From: a virus | IMG/VR virus record: IMGVR_UViG_3300025122_000038 | Location: 1 to 42,431 of that record | DNA length: 42,431 nt | Strand: one strand, 5' to 3' | Shown: positions 30,051 through 37,985 of the stretch, piece after piece | Layout: every line of letters begins with the position of its first letter | Position numbering within the stretch: position 1 is the stretch's first letter | The notes under the pieces: model-generated | What the model saw: the letters and a program-made list of their open reading frames with translations, nothing else | The model's database searches: none | What the model was told of the DNA's origin: nothing | Position numbers and translations under genes: made by a program

Positions 30051-31088
30051 ATGGCCAGCACACATTCAGACAGCTTGAGGATCGAACTGCAAACGACAGG
30101 TGAGCAGTCGGGAACCTGGGGCACGACAGAGAACACCCAGAAGAACTTGCTCGAAGACGCCATTGCGGGCACTTCGACCATCGCCTTCGCGTCGGATGCC
30201 AACGATACGGCGACCACCGCCAACGGGTCCGCCGACGAGGCCAGGAACATGTTCCTGCTCCTCTCTGGTGGAGCAACTCTCACAGCCACCCGCAACATGG
30301 TGGTGCCCGACAAGTCCAAGATGTACGTGGTGAAGAACGGCACCACGGGCTCCCAGTCCGTCCAGATCATCGGCACCGGCACCGGCATCACCATCCCTAC
30401 TGGCGAGACCATGTTCCTGTGGAACGACGGGACCAACGTGGTGGATGCCGTCACCAACTTCTCGGCGGGGATCAAGTCTGGCGGTGCGGTGATTGCCACC
30501 ACGACCGGCACCGAGACGCTCACCAACAAGACCCTGACAGCCCCCCAGATCAATGACACGTCTTCCAATCACCAGTATATCCTCGGAGTCAGCGAACTGG
30601 CTTCCGACCGCACCATCACCTTGCCACTATTGGCCGGGAACGACACATTTGTCTTCGCGGCCTTCACCCAGACCCTGACCAACAAGACGCTAGGCGCGAC
30701 CACTCTTTCGGGGACCATGTCGTTCGCGGACAATATCGCATCCAGACCGGTGCTCAAGGACTATGGCGAGACGGTCAACGCCATTGGCGACTTGGGTGGC
30801 GGCACCGACGACATCGACATAACGTCTGGCAATGTGGTGACGGCGACGGTCTCCTCGTCGGAGCAGACCTTCACGTTCTCCAACCCGTCTGCGTCAGGGA
30901 CCGCTTGCAGTTTCACACTCTTCCTCACCAATGGAGGGTCGCAAACTGTCAATTGGCCCGCCAGTGTTGACTGGGCAGGTGGGTCGGCTCCCTCGTTGAC
31001 GACTTCCGGGGTGGACATCCTCACGTTCGTGACGCTAGACGCCGGGACCATCTGGCACGGCATGATCGCGTCTGCCGACAGTTCATAA
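30051..31088 (+). CDS. Tail-fibre-like virion protein
   Basis: 345 residues. The opening SLRIELQTTGEQSGTWGTTEN and repeated TLTNKTLTAPQI, TLTNKTLGATTL units are typical of tail-fibre or fibre-hinge proteins in environmental phages. The C-terminal half is beta-rich. GGAGAGAACGTC precedes the ATG. It lies directly upstream of the RCC1 gene. Confidence 0.7.
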   Translation: MASTHSDSLRIELQTTGEQSGTWGTTENTQKNLLEDAIAGTSTIAFASDANDTATTANGSADEARNMFLLLSGGATLTATRNMVVPDKSKMYVVKNGTTGSQSVQIIGTGTGITIPTGETMFLWNDGTNVVDAVTNFSAGIKSGGAVIATTTGTETLTNKTLTAPQINDTSSNHQYILGVSELASDRTITLPLLAGNDTFVFAAFTQTLTNKTLGATTLSGTMSFADNIASRPVLKDYGETVNAIGDLGGGTDDIDITSGNVVTATVSSSEQTFTFSNPSASGTACSFTLFLTNGGSQTVNWPASVDWAGGSAPSLTTSGVDILTFVTLDAGTIWHGMIASADSS

Positions 31089-31098
31089 GGAGAGCCCG

Positions 31099-32223
31099 AT
31101 GCCTCTTGGTTTAAGGATGATGATGGCCACGGCGGGCGTTAGTGGCTCTTCCCCCGCAGGCCAATTGTGGATGTGGGGGGCTAATTCCAATGGCCAACTC
31201 GGGCAGGGGAATACCACGGGTCAGTCTTCTCCCGTGCAGGTGGGGGCGCTTGAAACGTGGGCCAGCATTAGCGCCTCGTCGGGCGGTCATACCATCGGGA
31301 TCACGGACAGCGGAGCCCTGTTTACGTGGGGGGGTGGGTCCAGCGGCAAACTCGGACATGGTGTTGTGACGGGTCTGTCGTCTCCCGTGCAGGTAGGGGC
31401 GTTGACGGACTGGTCAACCCACGATGCTTATTTCACAAGTCTTATAATCAAGACGGACGGCACCATGTGGTCGTTTGGCCGTGGCGCTTATGGCCCGCTG
31501 GGTCACGGGGTCGTAACAGGTCTTTCGTCTCCTGTTCAAGTCGGTGCGCTGACCACCTGGGCGCAAGCCTCTTCTAATTCCCAACTTTCCGGCGCTGTCA
31601 AAACAGATGGGACGCTCTGGACGTGGGGTGAAAATTCCAGCGGACAACTCGGGCAGGGAACCACGGTAGGCCTGTCGTCTCCCGTACAGGTGGGAGCGTT
31701 GACAGACTGGGCTTCTGTTTCCATCGGCATCAACGCGCCCCACGCGATAAAAACGGATGGCACTCTGTGGTCATGGGGCCGAGGTGCATCTGGCAACCTC
31801 GGGGATAATAGTGTGCTAGGAAAATCGTCTCCTGTGCAAGTGGGGGCTCTGACGACCTGGGCCTTTACGGAGGCATCGACAAACGTCAACTCGCATTTCG
31901 CTGTTAAAACCGATGGAACAGCGTGGGCGTGGGGGCAATCAAATACGGAAGGGCGTTTAGGGCTGAATGAAGTAAGCACCACCAGAAGTTCTCCTGTTCA
32001 GATTGGGGCCTTAACCGACTGGCTTAATATGAGCACAGGAGGGGGTGGGGTGGTTGCGCTCAAAACAGACGGAACTGCTTGGTCGTGGGGATTTAACGCC
32101 TCCGGGGAACTCGGCCAAGGCGACACTACATCCAGATCATCTCCAACCCAGATTGGGGCGCTGACAACATGGCTGAGCGTCAGCAATAAGGCCAGCAACT
32201 CTGCGGGGGTTAAGACCGCATGA
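31099..32223 (+). CDS. RCC1-repeat beta-propeller, probable receptor-binding protein
   Basis: 374 residues containing seven RCC1-type repeats of about 50 residues. Each has a (L/A/M)W(T/S/A)(W/F)G...G.LG.G core followed by SSPVQVGAL. Seven repeats make a complete propeller. RCC1 propellers bind proteins, nucleic acids or sugars; in a phage tail region an adhesin role is most likely. The conserved DNA of the repeats suggests blade duplication. Its stop overlaps the ATG of the sulfotransferase-glycosyltransferase gene (ATGA). Confidence 0.85.
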   Translation: MPLGLRMMMATAGVSGSSPAGQLWMWGANSNGQLGQGNTTGQSSPVQVGALETWASISASSGGHTIGITDSGALFTWGGGSSGKLGHGVVTGLSSPVQVGALTDWSTHDAYFTSLIIKTDGTMWSFGRGAYGPLGHGVVTGLSSPVQVGALTTWAQASSNSQLSGAVKTDGTLWTWGENSSGQLGQGTTVGLSSPVQVGALTDWASVSIGINAPHAIKTDGTLWSWGRGASGNLGDNSVLGKSSPVQVGALTTWAFTEASTNVNSHFAVKTDGTAWAWGQSNTEGRLGLNEVSTTRSSPVQIGALTDWLNMSTGGGGVVALKTDGTAWSWGFNASGELGQGDTTSRSSPTQIGALTTWLSVSNKASNSAGVKTA

Positions 32224-33971
32224 GTGATCTGTATTTTCTTTCCGGGCTCCCCCGCTCCGGTTCGACGGTGTTGGCAGCTATCCTCAACCAGCACCCCGAA
32301 ATACGGGTAACGCCGACGAGTGGGTTGATCGATCTTCTCGGCGCAGTCGTCTGCGCTTGGGAAAAGAACCCATCCGTGAGGGCGCAGGGGAGAGAACGAT
32401 CCAGTGTTCTTCGACTTCTCCGGGCCATCATAGACATCGAATGTGACGGCAAGGGGCTGCTCATTGACAAGTCTCGTGGCTGGCCCGCGCCTAATATCAT
32501 GACGACCATGGCCGAGGTTCTCGGGGAACAGCCCAAGATCGTGGCGACAGTTCGCTCAGTCCCTGACTGCGCCGCGTCATTTGTTCGCCTCGCCCAGCCA
32601 GAGGACACCAAGGCATTCCTCCGCACGTCTCCTCTGATCTTCCACCTCCAGTCATCTTACGTCACTTTCTTTGAGGGGTTCGAGGTGGCTCCAGAGAATT
32701 TCTGTCTCGTGGACTACGATGATTTGATGGATGAGCCCCAGGCGCAGTTGGACCGTATCCACGCCTTCCTTGATCTGCCTCCTCATGCCTACGACTTCGA
32801 CCACCTTGACCCAAACAGCGTTTCGGAACTGGACGAGGCTGCGTGGGGAGTGCCTGGGTTGCATGACATCAAGCCGAAGCTGGAGCGGCAGCACGAGGAG
32901 AGTGCCCGCACCATCTTGGGAGACCTCTACGCGACTTTTCTCCAGCCGTCTTTTTGGAACGGGGACACCGAGAAGGATCGGACGCCCGAACCGATTGACC
33001 TCCAACGCGAGGCAAACATGCGTGGGGAGTTCCAGAAGGGTCGTGAGATTGCAGAGACGCTGGCGGCGCTTGCCCCCGGAGATGACCGTGCCGCGTTCAA
33101 CAGGGCCTGGAACGTGCTGGCAGACGGAAAACTGCAAGAGGGCATGAAGTTGCTCACTCGTGGCCGCGCCGACGATTGCTTTGGCAACCCCAACCCTGGG
33201 ACAGCGATGCCGCTGTGGAATGGGGAGAGTGACTGCACGGTATTGCTGAATTTGGAGAGCGGCTTTGGGGATCAGATACACTCTGTCCGCTTCGCCCGCG
33301 ACATTGCCAAGCGGGGGTGCCGGGTAATCACTGCTGGCAGCCCTGCCCTGGTTTCGATACTCAAGGATTGTGGGGGCGTTTCGGCGGCAGGGGCCACAGA
33401 GGCTGGCCCAATGATGTACCACGACTTCTGGGTGCCGGGGATGTCAGCGGCTATCCCTCTCGGCCTGGAATATGAGGACATCGATGGGGCTCCTTATATT
33501 TTCCATGCCCCACGGAGAGAGGACAATCGTTTTCGCGTCGGGCTCCGCTGGCGAGGCAACTCGAAAATCGAAACCGATGCCCAGCGTTTGTTTCCTTCTC
33601 ACCTGATGTTCGATGCCGTATCCACAATGGAGGCTGACTTCGTTTGTCTGCAACGAGACGAGGGTGTCGAGGATCGCCCCTCCTGGGTTACGCCAGTGCC
33701 TTTGGGCGACTGGACCCAGACAGCCCAGGCAATTTCCGATTGTGACCTCGTGATATCGTCCTGCACTTCCGTCGCCCACCTGAGTGCGGCGATGGGCGTC
33801 CCGACGCTGGTTGTTGTACCCATCCTTCCTTATTGGATTTGGGCGCTGCCGGGGTTCAGGTCTCCGTGGTATGATTGCGTCACTCTCTTCCGGCAGGAGA
33901 CCTACGGCGAGTGGGAGGCTCCTTTCATCAAGATGCAAGAGCATCTTCGGGAGTACCGACATGCAGCTTGA
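32220..33971 (+). CDS. Sulfotransferase-glycosyltransferase fusion
   Basis: 583 residues. Residues 1-260 are a PAPS-dependent sulfotransferase with 5'-phosphosulfate loop GLPRSGST (9-16) and 3'-phosphate site with R112 and S120 (VATVRSVPDCAASF). A short helical linker (AFNRAWNVLADGKLQEGMKLL) follows. Residues about 335-583 look like a GT-B glycosyltransferase of the GT9/TPR-linked type (LNLESGFGDQIHSVRFA near 343, GLRWRGN, DLVISSCTSVAHLSAAMG near 507). One protein could thus add a sugar and sulfate it, or act on the same glycan. Coupled by overlap to the RCC1 gene and to the next glycosyltransferase. Confidence 0.82.
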   Translation: MSDLYFLSGLPRSGSTVLAAILNQHPEIRVTPTSGLIDLLGAVVCAWEKNPSVRAQGRERSSVLRLLRAIIDIECDGKGLLIDKSRGWPAPNIMTTMAEVLGEQPKIVATVRSVPDCAASFVRLAQPEDTKAFLRTSPLIFHLQSSYVTFFEGFEVAPENFCLVDYDDLMDEPQAQLDRIHAFLDLPPHAYDFDHLDPNSVSELDEAAWGVPGLHDIKPKLERQHEESARTILGDLYATFLQPSFWNGDTEKDRTPEPIDLQREANMRGEFQKGREIAETLAALAPGDDRAAFNRAWNVLADGKLQEGMKLLTRGRADDCFGNPNPGTAMPLWNGESDCTVLLNLESGFGDQIHSVRFARDIAKRGCRVITAGSPALVSILKDCGGVSAAGATEAGPMMYHDFWVPGMSAAIPLGLEYEDIDGAPYIFHAPRREDNRFRVGLRWRGNSKIETDAQRLFPSHLMFDAVSTMEADFVCLQRDEGVEDRPSWVTPVPLGDWTQTAQAISDCDLVISSCTSVAHLSAAMGVPTLVVVPILPYWIWALPGFRSPWYDCVTLFRQETYGEWEAPFIKMQEHLREYRHAA

Positions 33972-34722
33972 TGTCATCCTCAGAACCCATGACCAGGGTT
34001 CCTTGCACGACTATAGCCCGCGCATCATCGATGTGCCCAAGGCTGAGATCGTGCGGCGGTGTGTGATCTCCTTGGTCACTGCGCTAGACGGCGTCGAACA
34101 TACCCTGACCATCCTTGATGATCATTCGTCAGTGAAAACTTGTCAGTTCCTTTGCCGTCAGAATTACACCGATCTGATATCAACAGGCCCCGGCAACAAC
34201 GCATCTCTTCTCCAGGCTGTCCAGATCGCAAGAGATAGCCGCGCTGATCTCGTCTACATGATTGAGGACGACTACCTGCACACCCCCAACGCGATTACGG
34301 AGATGCTGGTCTTTGTGGAGTTGGCGAAGACCAAGGGCCTTCAAAGTGTGGCTATCCACCCATACGACGACCACGACAACTATACCCGTGCCGAGTTCGC
34401 CTCCTGTCAGGTCGTTGCTGGGCAGGACAGGCACTGGCGGACCAATACTTACAGCACAGGCATCGTCTTGGCCGAGCCTTGGGTGTTCAGAGAGCCTGAG
34501 TGGGAAACTCTTGCGCGTGATTACGATAAGCCTGGAAAGAACATCCACGAGGGCACGACAATCAACAGAATATGGGAGGACCGCCTTCCTCTCTTTACTC
34601 CCCTGCCCTCGCTGGCTGTTCATCTGAACGGCAACGCTCCTCCTCTGGTAGACTTTGGGCGCTTGTGGGAAATGAATGCTACGGAGAAAGAACATGGCAG
34701 ACAGCATCTACGCTCGAATTGA
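33961..34722 (+). CDS. GT-A (GT2-like) glycosyltransferase
   Basis: 253 residues; the start overlaps the preceding stop by 11 bases. N-terminal Rossmann-like part (LDVILRTHDQG, LTILDDHSS), the metal-binding acidic motif VYMIEDDYLHTP near residue 101, and an acceptor-side section (NTYSTGIVLAEPWVF). It would transfer a sugar from a nucleotide-sugar donor. Together with the fusion upstream it forms a probable glycan-building pair. The sugar is unknown. Confidence 0.75.
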   Translation: MQLDVILRTHDQGSLHDYSPRIIDVPKAEIVRRCVISLVTALDGVEHTLTILDDHSSVKTCQFLCRQNYTDLISTGPGNNASLLQAVQIARDSRADLVYMIEDDYLHTPNAITEMLVFVELAKTKGLQSVAIHPYDDHDNYTRAEFASCQVVAGQDRHWRTNTYSTGIVLAEPWVFREPEWETLARDYDKPGKNIHEGTTINRIWEDRLPLFTPLPSLAVHLNGNAPPLVDFGRLWEMNATEKEHGRQHLRSN

Positions 34723-35110
34723 CGAGAACGGCTACATCGAAGTTCGCCACCAGAAGCCGGAAAAGCCCGCTGCGCCGGAGGTCGGGAGGTGGATAGACGA
34801 CATCCCCCCTGCTTACGACCCGGCCACACACCGGCTTGAAGAAAAGCTGCCCATCCCGGCCAACGCGAAGAAGGTGCCGTACAAAATCGTGGAGCGTGAT
34901 CTTGTCGCCGAAGCCGAAGATCACCAAGCGGCTGAAGATGCACAGTTCATCCAGGAGATGGGACCGAAAACTTTTGCTTGTCTTCTCGTAGAACTTACCA
35001 CCGCTATTGAAAACGCCGAAACAGTTGCAGTTTCTGTCGATGACCTCTCCACACCTGCCAAGGAAGCATATCGCGACCTGAAGGGAATCGTGGATAGAAT
35101 GGAGGAGTAA
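34694..35110 (+). CDS. Hypothetical protein, tail-fibre-assembly-like
   Basis: 138 residues from the ATG with GGAGAAAG upstream, overlapping the previous gene by 29 bases. N-terminal strands (YARIDENGYIEVRHQ) with a Pro-rich middle, helical C-terminus. The beginning recalls small fibre-assembly chaperones, but the match is weak. Unknown. Confidence 0.5.
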   Translation: MADSIYARIDENGYIEVRHQKPEKPAAPEVGRWIDDIPPAYDPATHRLEEKLPIPANAKKVPYKIVERDLVAEAEDHQAAEDAQFIQEMGPKTFACLLVELTTAIENAETVAVSVDDLSTPAKEAYRDLKGIVDRMEE

Positions 35111-35114
35111 TCCA

Positions 35115-35408
35115 ATGCCCGAGGAAAAGCGCAAGGACTACAATGGCTGGCGTAACCTGTTGAGGGTTTACGGCTCTCCTGCTGCTATCCTTGCAGTAGG
35201 AGTAGCGTGGGGACAAATCACCTACGCCGCAGAGGAAGCCAAGCGGGAACGCGACGATCTCAAGAAGGCCAATTCGGAGATCGTCAAAATCCAGCGGGGG
35301 CAGGCGCAAACCAACGGAAAGGTGCTGGAGGCTCTCAAGGTGCTGACGACCCAAGGCAGGTTGACCCAGGATCGCCTGTGGGAGATTCACGAAAAAATAA
35401 AGAAGTAG
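35115..35408 (+). CDS. Membrane-anchored coiled-coil protein
   Basis: 97 residues. One membrane segment (about 17-35, YGSPAAILAVGVAWGQIT) followed by a charged coiled coil (EAKRERDDLKKANSEIVKIQ). The layout resembles an inner-membrane spanin (Rz-like) or a phage membrane protein of unknown role. It neighbours a signal-peptide protein, which could be the partner. Confidence 0.5.
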   Translation: MPEEKRKDYNGWRNLLRVYGSPAAILAVGVAWGQITYAAEEAKRERDDLKKANSEIVKIQRGQAQTNGKVLEALKVLTTQGRLTQDRLWEIHEKIKK

Positions 35409-35412
35409 TCCA

Positions 35413-35784
35413 ATGTGGTCGCGCCCGGTACGCATGACGTTGTTCTTTGTCTTCGTGATGCTCGTGTTCCTCATGCTTGCCCAGAGTGCTGCTCCTGTGG
35501 AGGAGCAGAAGGCCAAGGCTGTCAACCCCCAAATAAGCGCCAGCAACGGTCGGTGCGGCGCCACGGAGCAAGTGCCCAAAGTGTTGTTTAGGGAGTACAG
35601 AGAAACGCCGAGAGGGATGGGCACCGTCAAGATGGCAGACGGGGCACCCCCCATGTTGGTGACGTTATTCTATTCCGAGAATAGGTCATGGACGCTTATT
35701 TTGAGCGGCCCTGACGGCGTGTCCTGTTTCATGGCGTGGGGAAAAAACTGGGTTCTTCCCGACTCCCCCGAAGGGTCTGCCTGA
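35413..35784 (+). CDS. Exported hypothetical protein
   Basis: 123 residues. The N-terminus (residues 8-25, MTLFFVFVMLVFLMLAQS) is a signal peptide or anchor; there is no lipobox Cys, so it is not a typical outer-membrane spanin. The mature part has two Cys (near 48 and 105) that could form a disulfide. Coupled to the next gene. Periplasmic function unknown. Confidence 0.55.
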   Translation: MWSRPVRMTLFFVFVMLVFLMLAQSAAPVEEQKAKAVNPQISASNGRCGATEQVPKVLFREYRETPRGMGTVKMADGAPPMLVTLFYSENRSWTLILSGPDGVSCFMAWGKNWVLPDSPEGSA

Positions 35785-37649
35785 TGCCTCTCGTTAAACT
35801 CCAGTTCCGCCCCGGCATCGACCGCGAAGGCACCAACTACGAAAACACCCAGGGATGGTTCGACGGCAACTTCGTGCGCTTCCGCATGGGGCAGCCGGAG
35901 CGATGGGGAGGCTGGGAGAAGGAGAGCGCCAACACGTTCACGGGGACGTGTCGCGTCCTTCATCCGTGGACGACCCTCGCCAACGACAACCTCATCGGCG
36001 TCGGCACTCACGTCAAATATTACATCAACCAGGGAGGCTCATTTAAGGACATCACGCCGATCAGGGCCAGCAGCGCCATCAACAACGACCCGTTCTCCAT
36101 CACAGCCGGGTCGGCGGTGGTGACGGTCACCGACACGTCCCACGGGGCGCTGATCGGGGACTATGTGACATTCTCGGGGGCGACGAGTTCGGACGGCACC
36201 CTCACCGCCACCGTCATGAACGCCGAGTACCCCATCGACAGCGTCACCGACGCCAACACCTACGTGGTTACCATGTCGGCAGCCGCCACCGGCACCGACA
36301 GCACGGAGGGTGGAGCCTCGGTCAACGCCGAGTACCAGATTTCGGTGGGGCTGAATACCAGCGTCCCTGGAGCGGGCTGGGGCGCGGGCACATGGGGCAG
36401 CGACGGCTGGGGCGACCCGGCCTCGACCACGGCAGGGGTCTCCCGTCTGCGTCTGTGGCCCACCGCCAACTTCGGGGAAGACCTGCTGTTCTGCGTCCGC
36501 AATGGGGCCGGGTATCAGTGGGACGCTACCAACGGCGTGTCCACACGAGCAGTGGCCCTCACCGGGCTCTCCGGGGCCTCGGACGTGCCCACCATCATGC
36601 GCGAACTGCTCGTCTCCCCAGAGGACCGCCATGTGCTGGCCCTGGCCTGCGACGCCATCGACGGAGGGGGTGCTCAAGACCTCATGCTGATCCGCTGGCC
36701 CGACAGCGAGAGCCTCGTGGACTGGACGCCCTCCACCTCCAACTCGGCTAGGTCTCTGAGGCTCAGCCATGGATCGCAGATCATCACCGGGCTGATCACC
36801 AAGCGCGAAATCCTGGTGTGGACGGATACGTCCCTCAACAGCGTCCAATTCACGGGGCCACCCTTCACCTTCGGCACCCGCGTGGTGGGGACCAACACCA
36901 CCATCGTCGCCCCCATGACAGCCATCGAAGCCGACAATATCGTTTACTGGATGGGGAGAGATAATTTCTACATCTACGACGGCACGGTAAAACCCCTGTC
37001 CTGCACGGTGCGCTCCTTCGTGTTTGATGACATGAACCTGGATGAGAACGAGAAGTTCCATGTCGGCATCAACAAGGGGGACTACGAGATCATCTGGTCC
37101 TACTGTTCAGCCAGCGCCGCCGAGATCGACCGCTACGTGGTCTACAACTACCAGCAGGACATCTGGTACTTCGGGGGTTGGGTGAGAACAGCCTACATGG
37201 ACCGGACCTTCACCACCTACCCGATAGCGGCGGCAAATGACGGCAGCCTGTACCTTCATGAGAAGGGGCTGGACGACGGGGAGAGCGACCCTGCCGTAGC
37301 CATCAACGCCTACATCGAAAGTTCGGACTTCGAGATTGGCGAGGGCGGCGGCTACATGTTCAACTTCATCCGCAGGCTCCTGCCCGACCTGACATTCGAG
37401 AACTCGACTGCTGACAGCCCTGCCGTGGTCATCACCCTCACGCCCACGGACTATCCAGGCGAGGCCTACAAGACGGCTGACGCCAGCACGATCACACGAA
37501 CGGGCGCGTCGCCCGAAACGTTCACCAAACACGCTCACATTCGACTGCGAGGAAGGGCCTTCAAGTACAAGATAGAGAACACCGCGACGGGAGTGTTCTG
37601 GCGCGACGGAACCCCCCGAGTTGAGGCCAGACCGGACGGGAGGCGCTGA
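35784..37649 (+). CDS. Tail nozzle/stabilisation-like protein
   Basis: 621 residues, beginning MPLVKLQFRPGIDREGTNYE. N-terminal WFDGNFVRFRMGQPERWGGW and GTCRVLHPWTTLANDNLIGVG, then many strands, are the pattern of a large beta-propeller-like protein found in short-tailed phages, related to P22 gp10/T7 gp12-type nozzle proteins. It probably closes the tail and holds the DNA. Start overlaps the preceding stop. Confidence 0.7.
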   Translation: MPLVKLQFRPGIDREGTNYENTQGWFDGNFVRFRMGQPERWGGWEKESANTFTGTCRVLHPWTTLANDNLIGVGTHVKYYINQGGSFKDITPIRASSAINNDPFSITAGSAVVTVTDTSHGALIGDYVTFSGATSSDGTLTATVMNAEYPIDSVTDANTYVVTMSAAATGTDSTEGGASVNAEYQISVGLNTSVPGAGWGAGTWGSDGWGDPASTTAGVSRLRLWPTANFGEDLLFCVRNGAGYQWDATNGVSTRAVALTGLSGASDVPTIMRELLVSPEDRHVLALACDAIDGGGAQDLMLIRWPDSESLVDWTPSTSNSARSLRLSHGSQIITGLITKREILVWTDTSLNSVQFTGPPFTFGTRVVGTNTTIVAPMTAIEADNIVYWMGRDNFYIYDGTVKPLSCTVRSFVFDDMNLDENEKFHVGINKGDYEIIWSYCSASAAEIDRYVVYNYQQDIWYFGGWVRTAYMDRTFTTYPIAAANDGSLYLHEKGLDDGESDPAVAINAYIESSDFEIGEGGGYMFNFIRRLLPDLTFENSTADSPAVVITLTPTDYPGEAYKTADASTITRTGASPETFTKHAHIRLRGRAFKYKIENTATGVFWRDGTPRVEARPDGRR

Positions 37650-37972
37650 TGGCCCAGCAGGGTGCCGTACCGATCCCGAGGCTGCCGCGCCCTGATCGTG
37701 GTTCGATCGGACGAGAGGGTGTGGTCACACCGCGTTACCTGGAGGAACTGGTCAGCGCCCTGGAGCAGGCCCTGGAAGCCATCGCCACCCAGGGACCGGC
37801 CCGCCACACTGGGCTGGCATTGACCAACATTCAGGCAAACGGGGCCGGATTGCGAATAGACGACGTGTTCGAGGAGGCTGGTTTTTTAAAGATTGTTCGG
37901 ACATCAGAGGGATTTGCTGCTAGTTTCGTGGCAACCGCCTCTGTTGGAGACGTGACCGTGGTTACGACATGA
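37649..37972 (+). CDS. Small virion-associated protein
   Basis: 107 residues. Pro/Arg-rich start, a helix (YLEELVSALEQALEAIATQ) that may form a trimeric coil, and a small beta C-terminus (GDVTVVTT). Overlaps the nozzle-like gene by one base. Unknown. Confidence 0.5.
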   Translation: MAQQGAVPIPRLPRPDRGSIGREGVVTPRYLEELVSALEQALEAIATQGPARHTGLALTNIQANGAGLRIDDVFEEAGFLKIVRTSEGFAASFVATASVGDVTVVTT

Positions 37973-37985
37973 GGAGGGCTTACCA

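Noticed and set aside
31099-32223. Regular DNA repeats that could be mistaken for a CRISPR-like array
   Set aside because: The repeats are in-frame RCC1 blades of about 150 bases within one protein gene; spacers are coding and there are no cas genes.
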